DNA of 64,000 nucleotides from Cyclobacterium salsum (GTDB lineage Bacteria > Bacteroidota > Bacteroidia > Cytophagales > Cyclobacteriaceae), in the NCBI RefSeq assembly GCF_010119245.1, contig NZ_WNKG01000002.1, positions 651,738-715,737 of the forward strand, given 5' to 3'. The notes under the pieces are model-generated. The model made no database searches, was not told the origin of the DNA, and saw only the letters and a program-made list of their open reading frames with translations. A program made the position numbers and the translations under genes. How positions within the stretch are numbered: position 1 is the first letter of the stretch; each line of letters starts with the position of its first letter. This document shows, one piece after another, positions 34,974 through 43,747 of this stretch.

Positions 34974-35065
34974 GGGTGTAGAATCCTCTACACCCTATTA
35001 TTCCTACCCTCCTTTAAAGTTGTAATCCATTACGTGCCATTTGCAATGGTTCATTAAAGAATCTC
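34974..35065. repeat. REP-associated repeat unit, copy C
   Basis: Palindrome GGGTGTAG-AATCCT-CTACACCC (34974-34995) is followed by the shared TATTATTCCTACCCTCCTTTAAA, TTTGCAATGG and TTAAAGAATCTC segments. Homology stops abruptly at the broken recombinase gene. Confidence 0.75.
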
Positions 35066-35081
35066 CAAGGCGGCCGGGGCC

Positions 35082-35641
35082 ATGCACAAGGACATCGCCG
35101 ATTACCTCGGGGCTTTGCGCAAGCGCTACGGTAACCCGGCCACACTGAACCGGATACTTTGCAGCATCAAAGCCTATTACGGTTACCTGCATGCCAGCGG
35201 GAGAAGAAAAGACAACCCGCCCGGCTCGGTCAGGCGGCGGGACAGGCAGGGCAGGGACATACAGCTACAGGACCTCTTTACCCCGGAAGAACTGGAAAAG
35301 CTGCTGGACCGCAAAGAACGGTACGCTGTACTGACTTACCGGAACTCCTAAAGGACAATGAAAGAGAAGCACTACTGATCGGCAGCCGTCAGAATCCGGT
35401 AACTGCGGAAGATATCACCAAGCAGGTTACAAGGAGCTTTAAGGGGTTTTATGCACCCAGGAAGGTAAACTGCCGGACGATCAGGCAGAGTGTCATCACG
35501 AACCTTTTAAGGTCGGGGCGCGACCTGAGGATTGTCCAGGTGTTTGTCGGTCATAAATACCCGTCTTCTACGGAGAAATACAAACAATCGGGAATGGAGG
35601 AACTCAAGGCCGCGGCGCAGAAATTTCATCCGTTGGGTTGA
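35082..35641 (+). pseudogene. tyrosine recombinase/integrase, internally deleted and frameshifted
   Basis: The first frame (35082-~35340) encodes a SAM-like core-binding domain: DIADYLGALRKRYGNPATLNRILCSIKAYYGYLH and LFTPEELEKLLDRKERYAVLTYRN (outline). The second frame (~35335-35641) encodes the C-terminal catalytic part: TIRQSVITNLLRSGRDLRIVQVFVGHKYPSSTEKYKQ. The middle with the first catalytic Arg is missing. The gene cannot make an active recombinase and marks a decayed mobile element. Confidence 0.85.
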
Positions 35642-35677
35642 AAACAAATGTGAAACTTAAAAAAGGACGAAAAATGT

Positions 35678-35685
35678 TATCTTTG
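35678..35685 (+). promoter_or_regulatory. -7 promoter element of toxin-antitoxin module 2
   Basis: TATCTTTG matches the TAnnTTTG consensus exactly, 16 bases before the antitoxin ATG at 35701. No clear -33 element is seen. Confidence 0.5.
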
Positions 35686-35700
35686 GAAAAAGGCAGTATT

Positions 35701-35928
35701 ATGGACATCCAGACAGAGAAATTACGCTTGATCGAATGGCTTGCGGGGCTAAATGATACCGAGATACTCAATGAGTTCATTACTTTGAAAAAAAGGAAAG
35801 AAGTGGACTGGTGGGACGGTATCAGTGCTGAAGAGCGGTCCGAAATAGAAGAGGGGCTTGCCCAGGCGGACAGGGGTGAGGTGGTTCCCCATGAGGAGGC
35901 CATGGAGAAGTATAAAAAATGGCTTTAG
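35701..35928 (+). CDS. antitoxin of a ParE-type module (module 2)
   Basis: A 75-residue acidic protein from ATG 35701; the upstream in-frame ATG at 35638 would place the start before the promoter element. It shares its N terminus with the module 1 antitoxin. The segment WWDGISAEERSEIEEGLAQADRGEVVPHEEAMEKYKKWL (outline) is typical of Bacteroidota addiction-module antitoxins. It overlaps the toxin gene by 10 bp. Confidence 0.85.
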   Translation: MDIQTEKLRLIEWLAGLNDTEILNEFITLKKRKEVDWWDGISAEERSEIEEGLAQADRGEVVPHEEAMEKYKKWL

Positions 35929-36218
35929 AAATCGTTTGGACCAGGCGTGCCCAAGCAGGTTACGCCAGGATAATCGAGTACCTGGAGACCCATTTTACAG
36001 AAAAGGAAATCCGAGACTTTGTCCGTCAGTCCTATGAATTTTTTGAATTGCTCGGTCAGTATCCCGAAATGCTGGCGGGCACAAAAAAGCAAAAACATGT
36101 CCACCGGGGGCCGATCAACAAGCACACCATTTTAACCTACCGTATCAGGCCACGGAAGGGGCAAATAGAACTGATCAACGTCCGTTCTTCCAGACAAAGG
36201 CCACTGAAAAGGCAATAG
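35919..36218 (+). CDS. ParE family toxin (module 2)
   Basis: A 99-residue basic protein: IVWTRRAQAGYARIIEYLETHFTEKEIRDFVRQSYEFFELLGQYPEML and a C-terminal HTILTYRIRPRKGQIELINVRSSRQRP (outline) give the ParE/RelE fold pattern with the closing Arg-Pro. The gene overlaps its antitoxin. No homology at nucleotide level with the neighbouring modules is evident, so this is not a local tandem duplication. Confidence 0.87.
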   Translation: MALEIVWTRRAQAGYARIIEYLETHFTEKEIRDFVRQSYEFFELLGQYPEMLAGTKKQKHVHRGPINKHTILTYRIRPRKGQIELINVRSSRQRPLKRQ

Positions 36219-36475
36219 CCGATCAAGAAATATATACTTTCTGCTCAATGGCTTCGGACCAAGTTCCGGTTTAGCGATGGGATTTACAGCAAAAGGGCGT
36301 TCATCTTCAAAAATAGTCAAACAGCAATTTTGTCCATATTGGCCAGATCAGGGCTTTCTTTTACTTCCTTTCCTTTTAGGGAGAGTCATTAAAAGTAGAA
36401 ATATACGCTCCCCTTCTTTTTTAAGCTGAAAACTTTTCAACTGAAAGAAAAAAACTATCTTTATGGTTGTCCAAA
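36219..36475. other. intergenic stretch without recognised feature
   Basis: 257 bases between toxin 2 and the copy D repeat unit. I see no conserved coding signal. A TATCTTTA element at ~36450 resembles the module promoters but has no gene behind it now. Confidence 0.4.
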
Positions 36476-36935
36476 GGGGCGAAACGTTCTATGTCTACCT
36501 GCCACAAGGCCCGGAAAAAGGGAATGAGGGGCTTGTAAAAGCCCCGACTGGGTGTAGAATTCGCTACACCCTATTATTCCTAACCTCCTTTAAAATCGTA
36601 ATCCATTAGAAGCCATTTGCAATGGCTTACTAAAGAATTTCTAGGTAAACAGATGTCCAAAATTTTAAACAGTGTCTGGCTGGGGTTTGAAAAAGGAAAC
36701 ATGAAAACTATGCGATTGAAATTTATCGAACCGAAATGATCGAATGGAGCATGTTTTATATTCATGAGAATCCGGTAGGGGCAGGAATCGTAGAGAAATC
36801 GGAAGCTTGTCGGTGTTCAGATGCAAGGAATTATACTGGATTGGTAGGTTTGATAGGGGTGGATTAGTGGTGATTCCGTCCAATTTCCAATTACAAATTG
36901 GTGTTGATAGAAGGGTGTAGTTGCAAACCACATCC
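36476..36935 (+). repeat. REP/RAYT-derived element, copy D (near full length)
   Basis: The unit contains the shared GAAACGTTC left segment, the GGGTGTAG-AATTCG-CTACACCC palindrome (36550-36571), an AGCCATT-TGC-AATGGCT dyad, the CCAAAATTTT segment, a transposase C-terminal remnant and a decayed right palindrome (GGTGTAGTT-GCA-AACCACATCC, 36914-36935). Palindrome to palindrome it is ~386 bp, almost the same as copy E. Confidence 0.8.
36751..36867 (+). pseudogene. C-terminal remnant of REP-associated tyrosine (Y1) transposase
   Basis: The 38 codons read MFYIHENPVGAGIVEKSEA, then CSDARNYTGLVGLIGVD and a stop. YIHxNPVxAGIV...SSAxxYxG is the end of Y1_Tnp/RAYT transposases. The catalytic HuH and Tyr region is absent, so this is a non-autonomous derivative. 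Confidence 0.8.
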
Positions 36936-36966
36936 AGCGAAGGATTAAAATAAGTCTAAAATTTAT

Positions 36967-36974
36967 TAACTTTA
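36967..36974 (+). promoter_or_regulatory. probable -7 element of toxin-antitoxin module 3
   Basis: TAACTTTA, one mismatch to TAnnTTTG, ~23 bases upstream of the antitoxin ATG and nearly identical to the element of module 1. Confidence 0.4.
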
Positions 36975-36996
36975 TGGGATAATTAAAAACCATCAA

Positions 36997-37230
36997 ATGG
37001 ATAATTCGGTAAAATACAGGATCATATCGGAAATCATCAATACCAATGATGATCGTGTTTTAAACGCCGTCAAATCGCTTTTAAAAATTGATGATGATGG
37101 GGATTTTTGGGAAGCGTTAAGTGAGGAAGACCGGGCGGCCATAGATGAGGGCCTTGAGCAGTTGGATAAAGGGCAACACCTGTCCCATGAATCCGTCCGT
37201 GAGGAAATCAAAAACCGATTCAACTTTTAG
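36997..37230 (+). CDS. antitoxin of a ParE/RelE-type module (module 3)
   Basis: A 77-residue acidic protein. The helical N terminus (VKYRIISEIINTNDDRVLNAVKSLL) and FWEALSEEDRAAIDEGLEQLDKGQHLSHESVREEIKNRF (outline) resemble the module 2 antitoxin tail (SAEERSEIEEGLAQADRGEVVPHEE). The next gene starts 2 bases after its stop. It lies between two near-full-length REP/RAYT-derived elements. Confidence 0.85.
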   Translation: MDNSVKYRIISEIINTNDDRVLNAVKSLLKIDDDGDFWEALSEEDRAAIDEGLEQLDKGQHLSHESVREEIKNRFNF

Positions 37231-37232
37231 GT

Positions 37233-37529
37233 TTGGCATTGGCGATCCGCTATTCCCTTCGTGCCAGGCATGAGGAAATTGAATTGTTGGAATACGTAGT
37301 TCGGAAGTTCGGACAACAGAAAGCAAAAGAAATATATGTCAATATCGAAAAAACCTTGGGCCTGCTATCGGAATCGCCGGAGATGTACCGCGAATCCGAT
37401 ATAAGAAAAGGCCTGAGAAAATGCGCTTTCAGTAAACAGACGAGTATTTATTATCGCATCAAAGAAGATCATCTAGAGGTCGTGAGTTTTAGGCCTAATC
37501 GGAAGGATCCGAAAAAATTTAAAGTATGA
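37233..37529 (+). CDS. ParE/RelE family toxin (module 3)
   Basis: A 98-residue basic protein: IRYSLRARHEEIELLEYVVRKFGQQKAKEIYVNIEKTLGLLSESPEMY then KQTSIYYRIKEDHLEVVSFRPNRKDP (outline). This is the ParE fold with C-terminal Arg/Pro residues. It is coupled to the upstream antitoxin. The target (gyrase or mRNA) cannot be told from sequence alone. Confidence 0.87.
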   Translation: MALAIRYSLRARHEEIELLEYVVRKFGQQKAKEIYVNIEKTLGLLSESPEMYRESDIRKGLRKCAFSKQTSIYYRIKEDHLEVVSFRPNRKDPKKFKV

Positions 37530-37589
37530 ATGACCACCGTTCAAGACATGAAACCCTGCTCCGAAAGGTATTTTGAAGAAACCTAAATA

Positions 37590-37983
37590 GCCCCGACCGG
37601 GTGTAGAATCCGCTACACCCTATTATTCCTAATCTCCTTTAAATTCATCATCCATTAAAAGCCATTTGCAGTGGCTCACAAAAGAATTTCTTGGTAAACA
37701 GATGTCCAAAATTTTAAACAGTGTCTGGCTGAGATTTGAAAAAGTACACATGAAAACCATGCCATTGAAATTTATCGAACTGAAATGATCGAATGGAGCA
37801 TGTTTTATATCCATGAGAATTCGGTACGGGCAGGAATCGTTGAAAAATCGGAAGTTAGTAGTTGTTCAGATGCAAGGAATTATACTGGATTGGTAGGTTT
37901 GATAGGGGTGGATTAGTGGTGATTCCGTCCAATTTCCAATTACAAATTGGTATTGAAAGAAGGGTGTAGTTGCAAACTACACC
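37590..37983 (+). repeat. REP/RAYT-derived element, copy E (full length)
   Basis: The left palindrome GGGTGTAG-AATCCG-CTACACCC (37599-37620) and right palindrome GGTGTAGTT-GCA-AACTACACC (37963-37983, perfect 9-bp stem) bracket ~385 bp closely similar to copy D. A CCAATTT/AAATTGG hairpin lies just inside the right end. Confidence 0.82.
37800..37916 (+). pseudogene. C-terminal remnant of REP-associated tyrosine (Y1) transposase, second copy
   Basis: 38 codons reading MFYIHENSVRAGIVEKSEV, then CSDARNYTGLVGLIGVD before a stop. It is nearly identical to the remnant at 36751. The catalytic part is missing again. Confidence 0.8.
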
Positions 37984-38130
37984 TAGAAGGGGCACCCTTC
38001 CAAAAAACCGAAAAGGAATAAATAGCAACCCTTCAATCCAAAAATGCATTGCTCAGAACTAAGCTGTTTCATAGGTTTATAATTGTCTTTAAACAGCTCG
38101 TTCCGTTTTAGAATGTCCTCAAGCAGTTAC

Positions 38131-39215
38131 CTAATCACTGAGTACTTCCCATATGGCATCTAAAAACCGGAAAGGGATCCGGCTTTGATCCGGATTTTCG
38201 CCCAGCCGCACCAATACCAGCTTTTCAGAAGGAACCACACACAGGAATTGCCCATCCCTGCCCATGCCACAAACCATATCATATCCGAGGGGCCATTGGG
38301 AATAAAGCTTCCCGGAAGGGGATTTTGAATCCCGGGAAGCATATACCTTTCCTGGCCATTTAGCCACCAAAGGTAGCCATAGCTTTTGTTCAAAGCTTGA
38401 GAGGGAGTCACCATGGCCTGAAGGTAGTGCTGGTCGCTGATGATTTCTTTGTTTTCCCAAATTCCTTCCGCTAATACCAGCAGCCCAAAACGGGCCATGG
38501 AGCGGGCATCGCTGAAAAAGACGCGGTTATGGCCTATTTCCTGCCAAAACCCGGTCATGCCTATTTTTGATCCTATTTTTTGTTGAAAGTAGGTGGCTAT
38601 GTCCGATCCGGTAGCTCCTTCAAGTACATTATCCAAAAGGGTATAGGGAGCATTGTGGTAGGCCCAGCGCTGTCCGGGATCAGCCAGGTAGTGCAGGTTT
38701 TCCGGGGAATAATCATCGGCATTGTCCACCCCGTCATCCAGCCCGGTGGTCATACTCAGGTGGTGTCGGATTTGGATGAGATTTTCCTTTTCAGGCGGCA
38801 GGTTGCTCCATCCGGAGCCCAGGATTTCAGAGGTGGGCTGGTCCAAAGAAAGCTGCCCCTCCTCCTGAGCGATGCCCACCAATGTTGCGGTTAGTGTTTT
38901 TCCGGCCGAGGCCCAGTACCAGGCTGAGTTTTCCTGGAAGGGTTGATTACCGGCCAGCCTGTTGCCAAAGTAGTACTCCAGGGCTATCTTTCCATCCTTC
39001 AGAAGGATAAAAGCCCGGGTGCCGTTTTGGGCGAGCAATTGCTCCAGCTCCTGTAACTTTTCTTCCTCCAATCCCGATCTGGTAGTTTCCCAATTTTCCG
39101 ATTGGAGAGGCGGAAAGTAAAGGTCAGCAGTGAGGATAGGTTCTGGTGATGAGGCTTGTTTGCAGCTACAAAAAGCAATAGCGGAAAAAATAAAAAAGAA
39201 TGGATAATATTTCAT
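38131..39215 (-). pseudogene. serine hydrolase (beta-lactamase/class C family) lipoprotein, frameshift near C terminus
   Basis: From ATG 39215 the protein has a lipobox signal (SAIAFCSC), the catalytic SxxK in YWASAGKTLTATLV and YHNAPYTLLDN as the YxN motif. The open frame runs to 38160, but the conserved ending (YDMVCGMGRDGQFLCVVPSE, then LVLVRLGENPD, to 38131) lies in the next frame. The shift falls at a GGGG run at 38289-38292, so a one-base indel or a sequencing error is likely. Without the shift it would be a ~360-residue periplasmic esterase or peptidase-like protein. The catalytic core is intact. Confidence 0.8.
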
Positions 39216-39504
39216 ATCAAACTCTAATGGTTCCCATAAAAGTAAAGACTTTTTTGTGGAATTGATATCCTGTAACAAAGACATCAAGTCAGCTGGACAG
39301 GGACCTGATATAAAATTTCGGGTGAAAGGTATGGCAACATTGGTTTAGTAGTGGGTGCAGGAGTAGGGTTAACAAAGCGGACTTGACAGTTCGCAATATT
39401 TGAGAATAGTTAAATAAGGAAAAGGAATGAATCCCGATTTTTCAATTATTGCCATTTCAACCCCAACAATCAATCATAGTCCAATATACTGCCAGGTATT
39501 GGTT

Positions 39505-40650
39505 TTATTGTGCGACCAACGCTACCTGATAGAAGGTGAAAAATTCAGGCTCCTGATCCAAAATCTCAACATTTTGTCGTGCCCACAAACGATTTTTTTC
39601 ATCCACATGGGTAATGGTGAAAAGTGGTGGGCAGTAGCCTACTTTACTGTAGACCCCTTCCGCTTCTCTTACCAGAAATTTTAGGGGATTCAACCTTGCG
39701 TTAATTTCGTTCCATACCTCCCGGGGCGTTCCCTGTGCAGGCTTATCTTCAAGAGGCAGACCAGACTGGTAGAGGATTAAATCTTTTTTATTGATGTTAA
39801 AATAACCTTTTATCACACCTTCTGTAGGTTTTGGCTTGTCATAATCTTCCCTTCCCCCAAGTGGGTATCCGGGATTGAGAATAAACTGATCAAAGGGAAT
39901 GCCTTCGATGGACAACTCATTCCCCTGTCGGCTCAGATCATAGGTATGAAACAAAGTGTCTGTGGCAAAAACAAATTGAATCAGGTCTTCATTTACCTGA
40001 AACACCGGCCGAATAAAATTAAAAGCCTCTCCCTGAAAGTACCTGCTTTTGGGATGCAGGGCCGTAATGGGTGTGAAACCTCCGGTATCCGTATGGATCA
40101 GGTCAAAAGTGTTGAAATGGGTATAATAGGCTTCCTGATTGGTAGCAGCGGGATGTTGGGGACCACCCGTAAATGCAACCAAATAGATTTCGTCGTTTAC
40201 CTCGGCCTTCTGTAGATGGTCATATCCAGAGTAAAGCATTCCTTTGCCCGCATAAGGTTTTTGATGGCTCTTGATAAAATTAAAATCAAGGTCATAAATC
40301 ACCAATTTTTGTGGCCCCAATACGGCAATATGGTCTCCTACAAAAGTAGCGGCACAAGCGGTATTGCCATAAGAGGTGGGGGCGTCGCTCGGGTGGTCGA
40401 AGGTGGAAAGGAGCTCACCCTTTCGATCCGTCAGGATCAGTTTGTTTTGCCGGTACTCATGGAAAATAAATAAGTCCTTAGCGGAATGGACCGCAATAAG
40501 TTGTGGATTTCCCAGAAAATCCACCTGTACCGAGTCTACTATTTCTAACGTGTAGGAATTAACCGCTGCCGTATCTCTGGTGGTGGGACCACAGGAAATG
40601 AGACAATGGAGCAGCCATAGCTGGAAAAGGATTATCAAAACGTTTTTCAT
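39505..40650 (-). CDS. beta-propeller-like lipoprotein (DUF4221-like)
   Basis: A 381-residue lipoprotein with a leader ending in a lipobox (HCLISC). The body shows repeated beta segments of the form LFIFHEYRQNKLILTDRKGELLSTF and KLVIYDLDFNFIKSH, which suggest a 6- or 7-bladed propeller. Similar Bacteroidota lipoproteins carry the DUF4221 or BF3164-like label; function is unknown. It is monocistronic and faces no obvious partner. Confidence 0.65.
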   Translation of the reverse strand: MKNVLIILFQLWLLHCLISCGPTTRDTAAVNSYTLEIVDSVQVDFLGNPQLIAVHSAKDLFIFHEYRQNKLILTDRKGELLSTFDHPSDAPTSYGNTACAATFVGDHIAVLGPQKLVIYDLDFNFIKSHQKPYAGKGMLYSGYDHLQKAEVNDEIYLVAFTGGPQHPAATNQEAYYTHFNTFDLIHTDTGGFTPITALHPKSRYFQGEAFNFIRPVFQVNEDLIQFVFATDTLFHTYDLSRQGNELSIEGIPFDQFILNPGYPLGGREDYDKPKPTEGVIKGYFNINKKDLILYQSGLPLEDKPAQGTPREVWNEINARLNPLKFLVREAEGVYSKVGYCPPLFTITHVDEKNRLWARQNVEILDQEPEFFTFYQVALVAQ

Positions 40651-40786
40651 AAGTAGACCCTATAGCTTTCAATATATTAATAAATTCGTTTTGAACCAAT
40701 TTAAGCAGGATTGATTTATTTCAGGGAAGTTTCGATCCTACCGAAAGATGGATAGAGGAAAGGCTTGTGATTTATGTCCCACAAAA

Positions 40787-43747
40787 TCAATCATCCGCAT
40801 TCCAGTACGCCATCCGCTCACAGCTGCTGACTTCGACGCTGTAGAAGCCGAATTCCTCGGTGACCATTCCCCTGATCAGGTAGATGCCGCGGCCCTTGAA
40901 GGGTGTCTTTTTCACCACCGGGGGGAAATGCACCGTATCGATCCAGTGCCCTTCCCGGTCAATAAAGGTGCCGAAGTTCATCACCTCCCCCTTTACCGTC
41001 CGGGTGTATTTGACGGTAACCAGGTAGCCGACCAGCTGTACCCGTTTGCCCAGAAACTGTGCCATTTCCCTGGCTGCTATGCCCCGGACTTGTTGGTCTT
41101 TTACCAGCAGGAAGGGGGATTCCAGTGGGAATTCGAGGATTTCAATCTGGTCGGTGATCTCTTGCCTCACATCTGCCGCTTCCAGAACAGGAGGCTGCAG
41201 CTCCCGGAAGCCTGCCTGTGCAAACAGCCGCTGGCTTCCGCCGGCCGGTTTTTTTTTGCGGTGCAGGATAAAATGCGCTTCCCACAGTGTCTCCTGCTTG
41301 CTCTTGCCGGTAAAGCGGAAGCAGCCGATCCGTACCAGGATCAGCAATTGCTCCAGGCTGATGTCCACGCGGGAGACAAAGTCCACCAGGCCAGTAAACC
41401 TTCCTCCCTGCTGTCTTTCCTGCAGGATTTGGGCGACGGTTTCTTTTTGGAGAAATTTCATGTGTACAAATCCCAGGTAGACGGTTTTGCCCCGGATGCA
41501 GGTCAGGTTTTCGCTTTCATTGATATGTGGGGCCTGAACATCTGCTCCATTCATGCGGAGTTCGTGAATGTAAAACTCGGTAGGATAAAAGCCCCCGAAA
41601 TTATTGATGACCCCCACCATAAATTCCAGGGGGTAATGGGCCTTTAGATAAAGACTTTGGTAGCTCTCCACGGCAAAAGAGGCAGAATGGCCCTTTGCAA
41701 AGGAGTAACCGGCAAAGCTTTCGATCTGATGCCAGACCGCTTCCGCCACTTTTGGCTCACGCCCTTTTTTCCTGCAGTTGGCAAAAAAGAGGTCCTTTAC
41801 CCGCTGAAATTCGTCTTTGGAGCGGGATTTGCCGCTCATGCCCCGTCGCAGTACGTCGGCCTCGCTCAGCGAAAGGCCTGCAAAGTAATGGGCCACCTTG
41901 ATCACATCTTCCTGGTATACCATGATGCCATAGGTTTCGGGCATGATGTCCTGAAGCACCGGATGGGCCATTTTCCTTCTGCCGGGATCTACGTGCCGGA
42001 GGATGTATTCCCGCATCATACCGGAGCGGGCCACACCCGGCCGGATGATGGAGCTGGCAGCTACCAATTCCAGGTACTCGTCCGCTTTCAATTTTGCCAG
42101 CAGCATGCGCATGGCCGGAGATTCTACGTAGAAGGCACCAATGGTACGCCCCTCCCGCAGGTGCTGCTTGATTTTTGGGTCTTTTTTGAAGGCCGCCACC
42201 TGGCGGATATCCACTTCCTTGCCCTGGTTTTGATGGATGATTTCCAGGCTGCTCTTGATGTGTCCCAGTCCCCTTTGGCTGAGGATGTCAAATTTGTGCA
42301 GGCCGATGTCCTCTGCTACGTGCATGTCGAATTGGGAAATGGGGAAGCCTTTGGGCGGCAGCTCGGTGGCGGTATAGTAATGGATGGGTTTGTGGGAGAT
42401 CAACACTCCTCCCGCATGGATGCTGAGGTGGGAGGGCATGTCCCGAATCACCTCGCTGTAGCGATAAATCAGCTTGCCATACTGGTCTGGCCGATAGTTG
42501 CTGCTTTCCAGCTTGTCGCCGTGGTAGATCAGGGACTCTATTTCGGACTTGGGCAGACCGAAGACCTTTCCAAGTTCCCGCAGCACTGAATTGTACTGAA
42601 AGGTATTGAACGTCGCCAGCAGGCAGACATGTTCGCTTTCCGGGCGGTTGTATTTGGTGAAGATATAACGGGTTAGTTCGTCCCGGTCTTTCCAGGAAAA
42701 GTCCAGATCGAAGTCAGGGGGATTTTCCCGGTACAGGTTGATAAAACGCTCAAAGTACAGGTCCAGCTCAATGGGATCTACGTCGGTAATGGCCAGGCAA
42801 TAGGCCACAATGCTGTTGGCCCCACTGCCCCTGCCCACGTAGAAGAAGTTTTTTTGCTGGGCAAAGTTGACGATGTCATAATTGATCAGAAAATAGGAGA
42901 CAAATCCCTTTTGCTGGATCATTTCCAATTCTTTTCCAATCCGATTTTCGATGGTATCGTCCAGCCTGCCATAGCGTAGTAGGGCACCTTTAAAGGTTTC
43001 CTGCCGCAGGTAGTCAAAATCCTCCCAGTCAGAACCCAGAATGTCCCGCCTGTTTTTAACGGCCTGAAAGTAGAAGGAAAACTGGCACTGTTCCAGAAGT
43101 TTTTGGGCGTTGTAAATCAGGTAGCTATGGTTTTCACAGCGGGCCACCAAATCGGCATAGCCATAAAATTGCTCTGAAGGATCCCCTTGCTCGGATACAG
43201 GTAGTTTGCTAAGCAGGGTATTCTGATCCATACAGCGCAAGAGGCGGTGGGCATTGAAGGCTACTTTACTGGCAAATGTCACTGGTTGGAGCAAGACCAG
43301 CCGGTCTTTTTGCCGGGCCCAGGGACTGTAGGGAAGTTTCTTCAATTGCGAGGGTTGTACCCCGATGTATTCATTGTCACGTAGGGGAAAAGAGGTATCG
43401 GAAAAGGGATAAATGATAAAGGCATGGTTAATGGCGGGAGCGTCGGAAGTAAACGGTAGCTTACGAGTCAGGTGATGAGAGAGGTGAAGGTTTAGCTCGC
43501 AGAAGCCTTCCTGATTTTTGGCCAGACCGATGTATTGCCGGGTAGTGTCATTGCGGAAGTCAATGCCGACCACCGGGTGAATCCCATTTTTTTGGGCTTC
43601 CCTGATAAATGGAAATATTCCGGAAACGCTATTGATGTCCGTCAGGGACAGCGCATCCAGTTTTTGCTTTTTAGCTTCCGCTACCAATGCTTCCACGGAA
43701 AGCGTGCCGTACTTGAAACTGTAATGACTGTGGCAGTTGAGATACAT
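40787..43747 (-). CDS. DNA polymerase III alpha subunit, short secondary (DnaE2/ImuC-like) form
   Basis: A 986-residue C-family polymerase. The N-terminal PHP domain begins CHSHYSFKYGTLSVEALV and continues LSLTDINSVSG. The palm motif RENPPDFDLDFSW carries the catalytic Asp residues. GRGSGANSIVAYCLAI, SIHAGGVLISH and GYSFAKGHSASFAVESYQSLYLKAHYPLEFM (outline) are further C-family blocks. A C-terminal OB domain is present. Bacterial replicative DnaE proteins are larger (>1100 residues), so this is likely the accessory error-prone copy. The usual partners ImuA/ImuB or DinB are not adjacent. Confidence 0.88.
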   Translation of the reverse strand: MYLNCHSHYSFKYGTLSVEALVAEAKKQKLDALSLTDINSVSGIFPFIREAQKNGIHPVVGIDFRNDTTRQYIGLAKNQEGFCELNLHLSHHLTRKLPFTSDAPAINHAFIIYPFSDTSFPLRDNEYIGVQPSQLKKLPYSPWARQKDRLVLLQPVTFASKVAFNAHRLLRCMDQNTLLSKLPVSEQGDPSEQFYGYADLVARCENHSYLIYNAQKLLEQCQFSFYFQAVKNRRDILGSDWEDFDYLRQETFKGALLRYGRLDDTIENRIGKELEMIQQKGFVSYFLINYDIVNFAQQKNFFYVGRGSGANSIVAYCLAITDVDPIELDLYFERFINLYRENPPDFDLDFSWKDRDELTRYIFTKYNRPESEHVCLLATFNTFQYNSVLRELGKVFGLPKSEIESLIYHGDKLESSNYRPDQYGKLIYRYSEVIRDMPSHLSIHAGGVLISHKPIHYYTATELPPKGFPISQFDMHVAEDIGLHKFDILSQRGLGHIKSSLEIIHQNQGKEVDIRQVAAFKKDPKIKQHLREGRTIGAFYVESPAMRMLLAKLKADEYLELVAASSIIRPGVARSGMMREYILRHVDPGRRKMAHPVLQDIMPETYGIMVYQEDVIKVAHYFAGLSLSEADVLRRGMSGKSRSKDEFQRVKDLFFANCRKKGREPKVAEAVWHQIESFAGYSFAKGHSASFAVESYQSLYLKAHYPLEFMVGVINNFGGFYPTEFYIHELRMNGADVQAPHINESENLTCIRGKTVYLGFVHMKFLQKETVAQILQERQQGGRFTGLVDFVSRVDISLEQLLILVRIGCFRFTGKSKQETLWEAHFILHRKKKPAGGSQRLFAQAGFRELQPPVLEAADVRQEITDQIEILEFPLESPFLLVKDQQVRGIAAREMAQFLGKRVQLVGYLVTVKYTRTVKGEVMNFGTFIDREGHWIDTVHFPPVVKKTPFKGRGIYLIRGMVTEEFGFYSVEVSSCERMAYWNADD

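Noticed and set aside
35159..35450. Independent ORF in the second frame starting at 35159
   Set aside because: Only the part after ~35335 shows recombinase similarity; the earlier part is an out-of-frame reading of the N-terminal domain.
32600..38000. Integron/superintegron-like cassette array of toxin-antitoxin genes
   Set aside because: The repeats do not have attC architecture (no R-box core sites), no IntI-type integrase is present, and copies D and E contain transposase remnants, which fits REP/RAYT elements better.
40748..42589. Long plus-strand ORFs of 299 and 310 codons opposite the DnaE gene
   Set aside because: They are antisense shadows of the polymerase gene with no recognisable protein pattern; the minus-strand frame has clear C-family motifs.
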